Positions 6,282-8,687 of a stretch of 8,687 bases of DNA are shown piece after piece. The translations under genes and the position numbers were made by a program. The notes below the pieces were generated by a model. That model saw only the letters and a program-made list of their open reading frames with translations, ran no database searches and was not told the origin of the DNA. Origin of the DNA: Actinobacteria bacterium UBA3028 (GTDB lineage Bacteria > Actinomycetota > Actinomycetes > Nanopelagicales > Nanopelagicaceae); assembly GCA_002367715.1 (NCBI GenBank), contig DFDL01000013.1, positions 1,897 through 10,583 of the forward strand, read 5' to 3'. The stretch's first letter is position 1. Each line of letters opens with the position of its first letter.

Positions 6282-7604
6282 ATGCCTTCTAATAATTTTC
6301 ATAGTGATGAGATAAGCAAGCAAGAAGAGTTTGTAATGCGCACTTTAGAGGAGCGCAATATTCGATTTGTGCGCCTCTGGTTCACAGATGTTCTTGGCTT
6401 TCTAAAATCAGTTGCAATTGCTCCCGCAGAGCTAGAGAACGCCTTTCAAGAGGGTATTGGATTTGATGGTTCGGCAATTGAAGGCTTTGCAAGAATTACT
6501 GAGTCGGATATGTTGGCAAAACCAGATGCTGCAAGTTTCACAGTGCTTCCTTGGCGCACTGCAAATCCAGGCGCAGCGAAGATGTTCTGCGACATAACGA
6601 TGCCAGATGGAACGCCATCATCTGCCGATCCAAGAAATGTTTTAAAGCGGGTACTGCGCAGAGCGGCAGATATGGGATACACCTGCTACACACATCCGGA
6701 GATGGAATTTTTCTTATTTAAAGGCGCGCCAGAAAAGTCAACTGTGCCAGTACCGGTTGATTCGGCTGGATATTTTGATCAGACACAATCTGTAGTTGGC
6801 CATGATTTTCGCAGACAGGCAATTACGATGTTAGAGGCAATGGGAGTTTCAGTTGAATTCTCACACCACGAGGGTGCGCCAGGGCAGCAAGAGATAGATC
6901 TGCGTGATGCTGATGCACTTACAACTGCAGATAACATTATGACCTTTCGCCATGTAATTAAAGAGATCGCTCTCGAACAAGGATTTCACGCATCATTTAT
7001 GCCAAAGCCATTTACTGAACATGCAGGTTCTGGAATGCATACACACTTCTCACTCTTTAAAGGTGAAGAGAATGCCTTTCACGAAGAGGGCGCTGAGTTA
7101 CAACTTTCAGCTCTCGGTAAATCTTTTATCGCCGGCATCTTGAAGCATGCGCGCGAATTTACTGCGATTACAAATCAGTGGGTTAACTCGTATAAGCGTT
7201 TAAGTGGTGGCGGTGAAGCTCCATCTCTAGTTGATTGGGGCCACAACAATCGCAGCGCGCTAGTGAGAATTCCTGCATATAAGCCTAAGAAAGAGAACAG
7301 CACTCGAGTTGAAATTCGCTCACCAGACTCAGCATGTAATCCATATCTTGCCTTTGCCGTAATTCTGGCGGCAGGCTTGAAGGGAATTGAAGAGAGTTAC
7401 GAACTGCGCCATGAAGAAAACCCAGAACTACTTCCAACTAATTTGGAGGAGGCAATCTTGGCTATGGAGTCGAGCGTATTTGTTAAAGAGGCGCTGGGTG
7501 AGGATGTATTCGAGTATGTACTGCGAAACAAGAAGGCCGAATGGGCCGATTATCGCCGACAGGTAAGTGCTTATGAGCTAGATAGATATCTGCCGGTTCT
7601 CTAG
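6282..7604 (+). CDS. glnA2: Type I glutamine synthetase, GlnA2-like
   Basis: This 440-residue enzyme of the type I glutamine synthetase fold uses ATP to join an amine to the gamma-carboxyl of glutamate. Residues 11-60 (EEFVMRTLEER, VRLWFTDVLGFLKSVAIAPAELE) closely resemble Mycobacterium tuberculosis GlnA2. Catalytic motifs: GFDGSAIEGFA (60-70), HPEMEFFLF (138-146, metal Glu), EFSHHEGAPGQQEIDL (192-207, metal Glu), GSGMHTHFSL (249-258, metal and ATP His), NSYKRL (302-307), RSALVRIP (324-331) and EIRSPDSACNPYLAFA (344-359). The adenylylation loop NLYDLP of type I-beta enzymes is absent, and the 372-388 region is shortened. Some Streptomyces paralogues in this group act on polyamines rather than ammonia, so the substrate is uncertain. 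ATG 6282 adds about 10 residues to the usual N-terminus but is the one next to the promoter; the next in-frame ATG (6336) would truncate a conserved helix. Confidence 0.94.
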   Translation: MPSNNFHSDEISKQEEFVMRTLEERNIRFVRLWFTDVLGFLKSVAIAPAELENAFQEGIGFDGSAIEGFARITESDMLAKPDAASFTVLPWRTANPGAAKMFCDITMPDGTPSSADPRNVLKRVLRRAADMGYTCYTHPEMEFFLFKGAPEKSTVPVPVDSAGYFDQTQSVVGHDFRRQAITMLEAMGVSVEFSHHEGAPGQQEIDLRDADALTTADNIMTFRHVIKEIALEQGFHASFMPKPFTEHAGSGMHTHFSLFKGEENAFHEEGAELQLSALGKSFIAGILKHAREFTAITNQWVNSYKRLSGGGEAPSLVDWGHNNRSALVRIPAYKPKKENSTRVEIRSPDSACNPYLAFAVILAAGLKGIEESYELRHEENPELLPTNLEEAILAMESSVFVKEALGEDVFEYVLRNKKAEWADYRRQVSAYELDRYLPVL

Positions 7605-7606
7605 GT

Positions 7607-7612
7607 TATAGT
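7607..7612 (+). promoter_or_regulatory. -10 element (TATAGT) driving the leuA leader
   Basis: TATAGT is close to the consensus TATAAT and ends exactly 6 bases before the leader-peptide ATG at 7619. The expected transcription start therefore coincides with that ATG. It lies 2 bases after the glnA2 stop codon. No recognisable -35 occurs inside the glnA2 3' end at the right spacing. It is the best -10 match in the window. Confidence 0.6.
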
Positions 7613-7618
7613 AAGCAG

Positions 7619-7675
7619 ATGCGCAACACTCTCAATTTAGGACTCCTCCTATGTTGCCGCAACGGGGCTAATTAA
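7619..7675 (+). CDS. Leucine-rich leader peptide of leuA
   Basis: This 18-codon ORF reads MRNTLNLGLLLCCRNGAN and ends with TAA at 7673-7675. Five of the 18 residues are leucine, including three consecutive Leu codons (CTC CTC CTA, 7643-7651) placed just before the left arm of the downstream hairpin. That is the layout of an amino-acid-sensing leader peptide: scarcity of charged leucyl-tRNA would stall the ribosome there and change the RNA folding. The ORF has no Shine-Dalgarno site but starts 6 bases after a good -10, so it is probably translated as a leaderless mRNA. The stop codon falls inside the loop of hairpin 1, touching the CCGGC loop sequence. The peptide itself probably has no function. 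Confidence 0.75.
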   Translation: MRNTLNLGLLLCCRNGAN

Positions 7676-7743
7676 CCGGCTCCCCTGTTGCGGAGTTTGG
7701 TTTTGCCGGAAAACCAACCAGACAAAGCAAAAACAAGAGGAGT
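7642..7743 (+). promoter_or_regulatory. leuA leader RNA: two hairpins, kissing-loop pseudoknot and anti-SD (LEU-element-like)
   Basis: Hairpin 1 pairs CCGCAACGGGG (7657-7667) with CCCCTGTTGCGG (7682-7693), 11 bp with T7686 bulged. Its 14-base loop (7668-7681) contains CCGGC (7676-7680). Hairpin 2 pairs TTGGTTTT (7697-7704) with AAAACCAA (7710-7717) around the loop GCCGG. The two loops are perfectly complementary, allowing a 5-bp all-GC kissing interaction. GTTG 7653-7656 can compete for CAAC 7660-7663, and CTCC 7680-7683 for GGAG 7692-7695, giving alternative folds. ACTCCTC (7642-7648, over the Leu codons) is complementary to GAGGAGT (7737-7743), the leuA ribosome-binding site. No U-run follows either hairpin, so control of translation is likelier than termination. 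A conserved pseudoknot named the LEU element has been predicted upstream of leuA in most Actinobacteria; this matches in place and type. Confidence 0.65.
7737..7742 (+). promoter_or_regulatory. Shine-Dalgarno sequence of leuA
   Basis: GAGGAG lies 7 bases before ATG 7750, a near-ideal ribosome-binding site and the strongest in the window. It fixes the leuA start. It follows an A-rich, apparently unstructured stretch (7722-7736) and is fully complementary to part of the leader peptide's Leu codons. Confidence 0.85.
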
Positions 7744-7749
7744 AATAAA

Positions 7750-8687
7750 ATGAATTTTCCAAAGCAACAACCTTCGACAATGCCGATCCATCGCTATGCG
7801 CCATTTATTCCTGTCGATTTAACGGATAGAACCTGGCCAACTCGCCGAATCGAAATTGCACCAAAATGGTGTTCGGTGGATCTACGCGATGGCAATCAAG
7901 CACTTATCGATCCTATGGATTCAACGCGTAAACTTGCGATGTTTAAGTTACTAGTCGAGATGGGCTACAAGGAGATTGAAGTCGGTTTCCCAAGTGCCTC
8001 ACAGACCGATTTTGATTTCGTCCGTAAAATTATTGAAGATGGTCTGATTCCAGATGATGTAATCATTCAGGTCTTAACTCAAGCTCGCGAGAATCTAATT
8101 GCTCGAACCTTTGAATCCCTAAAAGGTGCAAAGCAGGCGGTAGTACATCTCTATAACTCAACATCGACCTTGCAGCGCCGCGTCGTCTTTGGCCTAGATA
8201 AAGATGGCATAAAAAAGATCGCAGTAGATGGCGCAAAATTATGCAAGAAGTATGAGGAGAGCGTTCCGGGAACGATTATCTCCTATGAATATTCTCCAGA
8301 GTCATACACTGGAACCGAACTCGAATTCGCACTGGAAGTTTGTGATGCGGTAAATGACATCTGGAAGCCGACGCCAGAGCACAAGACAATCATTAATCTT
8401 CCAGCGACTGTTGAAATGGCAACCCCAAATGTATATGCCGATTCGATTGAATGGATGCATCGCAATCTTAAGTATCGCGATTCGATTGTTCTTTCACTCC
8501 ATCCACATAATGATCGCGGAACCGGAGTAGCTGCAGCCGAACTTGGATATATGGCAGGTGCTGATCGAATCGAGGGAACCCTCTTTGGCAATGGTGAGCG
8601 CACCGGAAATGTCTGTCTAGTAACTCTTGGCTTAAATCTATTTAGTTATGGAATCGATCCTCATATTGATTTTTCAGATTTAGATGA
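7750..8687 (+). CDS. leuA: 2-isopropylmalate synthase, N-terminal part (cut by window end)
   Basis: The frame is open from ATG 7750 through 312 codons to the window edge. The enzyme condenses acetyl-CoA with 2-oxoisovalerate, the first committed step of leucine synthesis. The visible part is the TIM-barrel catalytic domain. It has LRDGNQ (45-50, R46 and metal-binding D47), EIEVGFPSAS (75-84), YSPESYTGTE (181-190), HPHNDRG (251-257, metal His 251 and 253) and FGNGERTGN (279-287, N287). The N-terminus (HRYAPF, TWPTRRIEIAPKWCSVDLRDGNQALIDPM in two parts) is of the longer actinobacterial/yeast type, usually about 560-600 residues. The C-terminal leucine-binding regulatory domain would lie beyond the window. 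The start is set by GAGGAG 7 bases upstream. The leader RNA indicates leucine-responsive expression. Confidence 0.96.
   Translation, partial: MNFPKQQPSTMPIHRYAPFIPVDLTDRTWPTRRIEIAPKWCSVDLRDGNQALIDPMDSTRKLAMFKLLVEMGYKEIEVGFPSASQTDFDFVRKIIEDGLIPDDVIIQVLTQARENLIARTFESLKGAKQAVVHLYNSTSTLQRRVVFGLDKDGIKKIAVDGAKLCKKYEESVPGTIISYEYSPESYTGTELEFALEVCDAVNDIWKPTPEHKTIINLPATVEMATPNVYADSIEWMHRNLKYRDSIVLSLHPHNDRGTGVAAAELGYMAGADRIEGTLFGNGERTGNVCLVTLGLNLFSYGIDPHIDFSDLD

Noticed and set aside
7697..7717. Hairpin 2 of the leuA leader as a rho-independent terminator
   Set aside because: The stem is A/U-rich and is followed by an A-rich sequence, with no U-run.
8283..8603. 106-residue open frame on the minus strand
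   Set aside because: It is antisense to the conserved leuA catalytic domain, shows no recognisable motif, and reflects codon bias of the real gene.
1..8687. CRISPR arrays, tRNA/rRNA genes, insertion sequences or integrase sites
   Set aside because: No spaced direct-repeat array, tRNA-like cloverleaf, transposase frame or terminal inverted repeat was seen, and intergenic gaps are too short to hide most of these.

Overview
The window looks like a piece of a compact, moderate-to-low-GC actinobacterial chromosome. The gene families are actinobacterial: a B12-dependent ribonucleotide reductase tail, a DUF4192 protein, a GlnA2-type glutamine synthetase and a yeast/actinobacterial-type LeuA. Intergenic gaps are short (none exceeds about 150 bases), and several starts sit a few bases downstream of a TAnnnT hexamer, as expected for leaderless mRNAs. 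A streamlined freshwater lineage such as the Nanopelagicales (acI) would fit. That placement is inference from gene style and composition, not a database match.

Layout: (1) 1-105, the last codons of a probable nrdJ and its hairpin terminator. (2) 141-767, a YefM/YoeB toxin-antitoxin pair behind a repeat-rich candidate operator. (3) 799-2814, a DinG-type Fe-S helicase, converging and overlapping by 33 bases with a Nudix hydrolase on the minus strand (2782-3276). (4) 3329-4087, a secreted PKD-domain protein with a KPTP-repeat linker. (5) 4162-5154, a DUF4192 protein. (6) 5164-6246, alanine dehydrogenase. (7) 6282-7604, a GlnA2-like glutamine synthetase preceded by a candidate GlnR box. (8) 7605-7749, an RNA control region with an 18-residue leucine-rich leader peptide. 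(9) 7750 to the window end, leuA, cut by the edge.

The right half (ald, glnA2, leuA) is a nitrogen and amino-acid block: reversible alanine/pyruvate-ammonia exchange, ATP-dependent amidation of glutamate or a related gamma-glutamyl ligation, and the committed step of leucine synthesis. The left half concerns nucleotides and DNA (NrdJ, DinG, Nudix), interrupted by the toxin-antitoxin cassette.

The most interesting stretch is the leuA leader. An apparently leaderless short ORF carries three consecutive Leu codons. It is followed by two hairpins whose loops are perfectly complementary over 5 bases (CCGGC with GCCGG), so a kissing-loop pseudoknot is possible, and no U-tract terminator is present. 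The Leu-codon stretch is itself complementary over 7 bases to the leuA Shine-Dalgarno region. This resembles the conserved pseudoknot ('LEU element') predicted by comparative genomics upstream of actinobacterial leuA genes. The SD-sequestration arrangement suggests a leucine-sensing translational switch.
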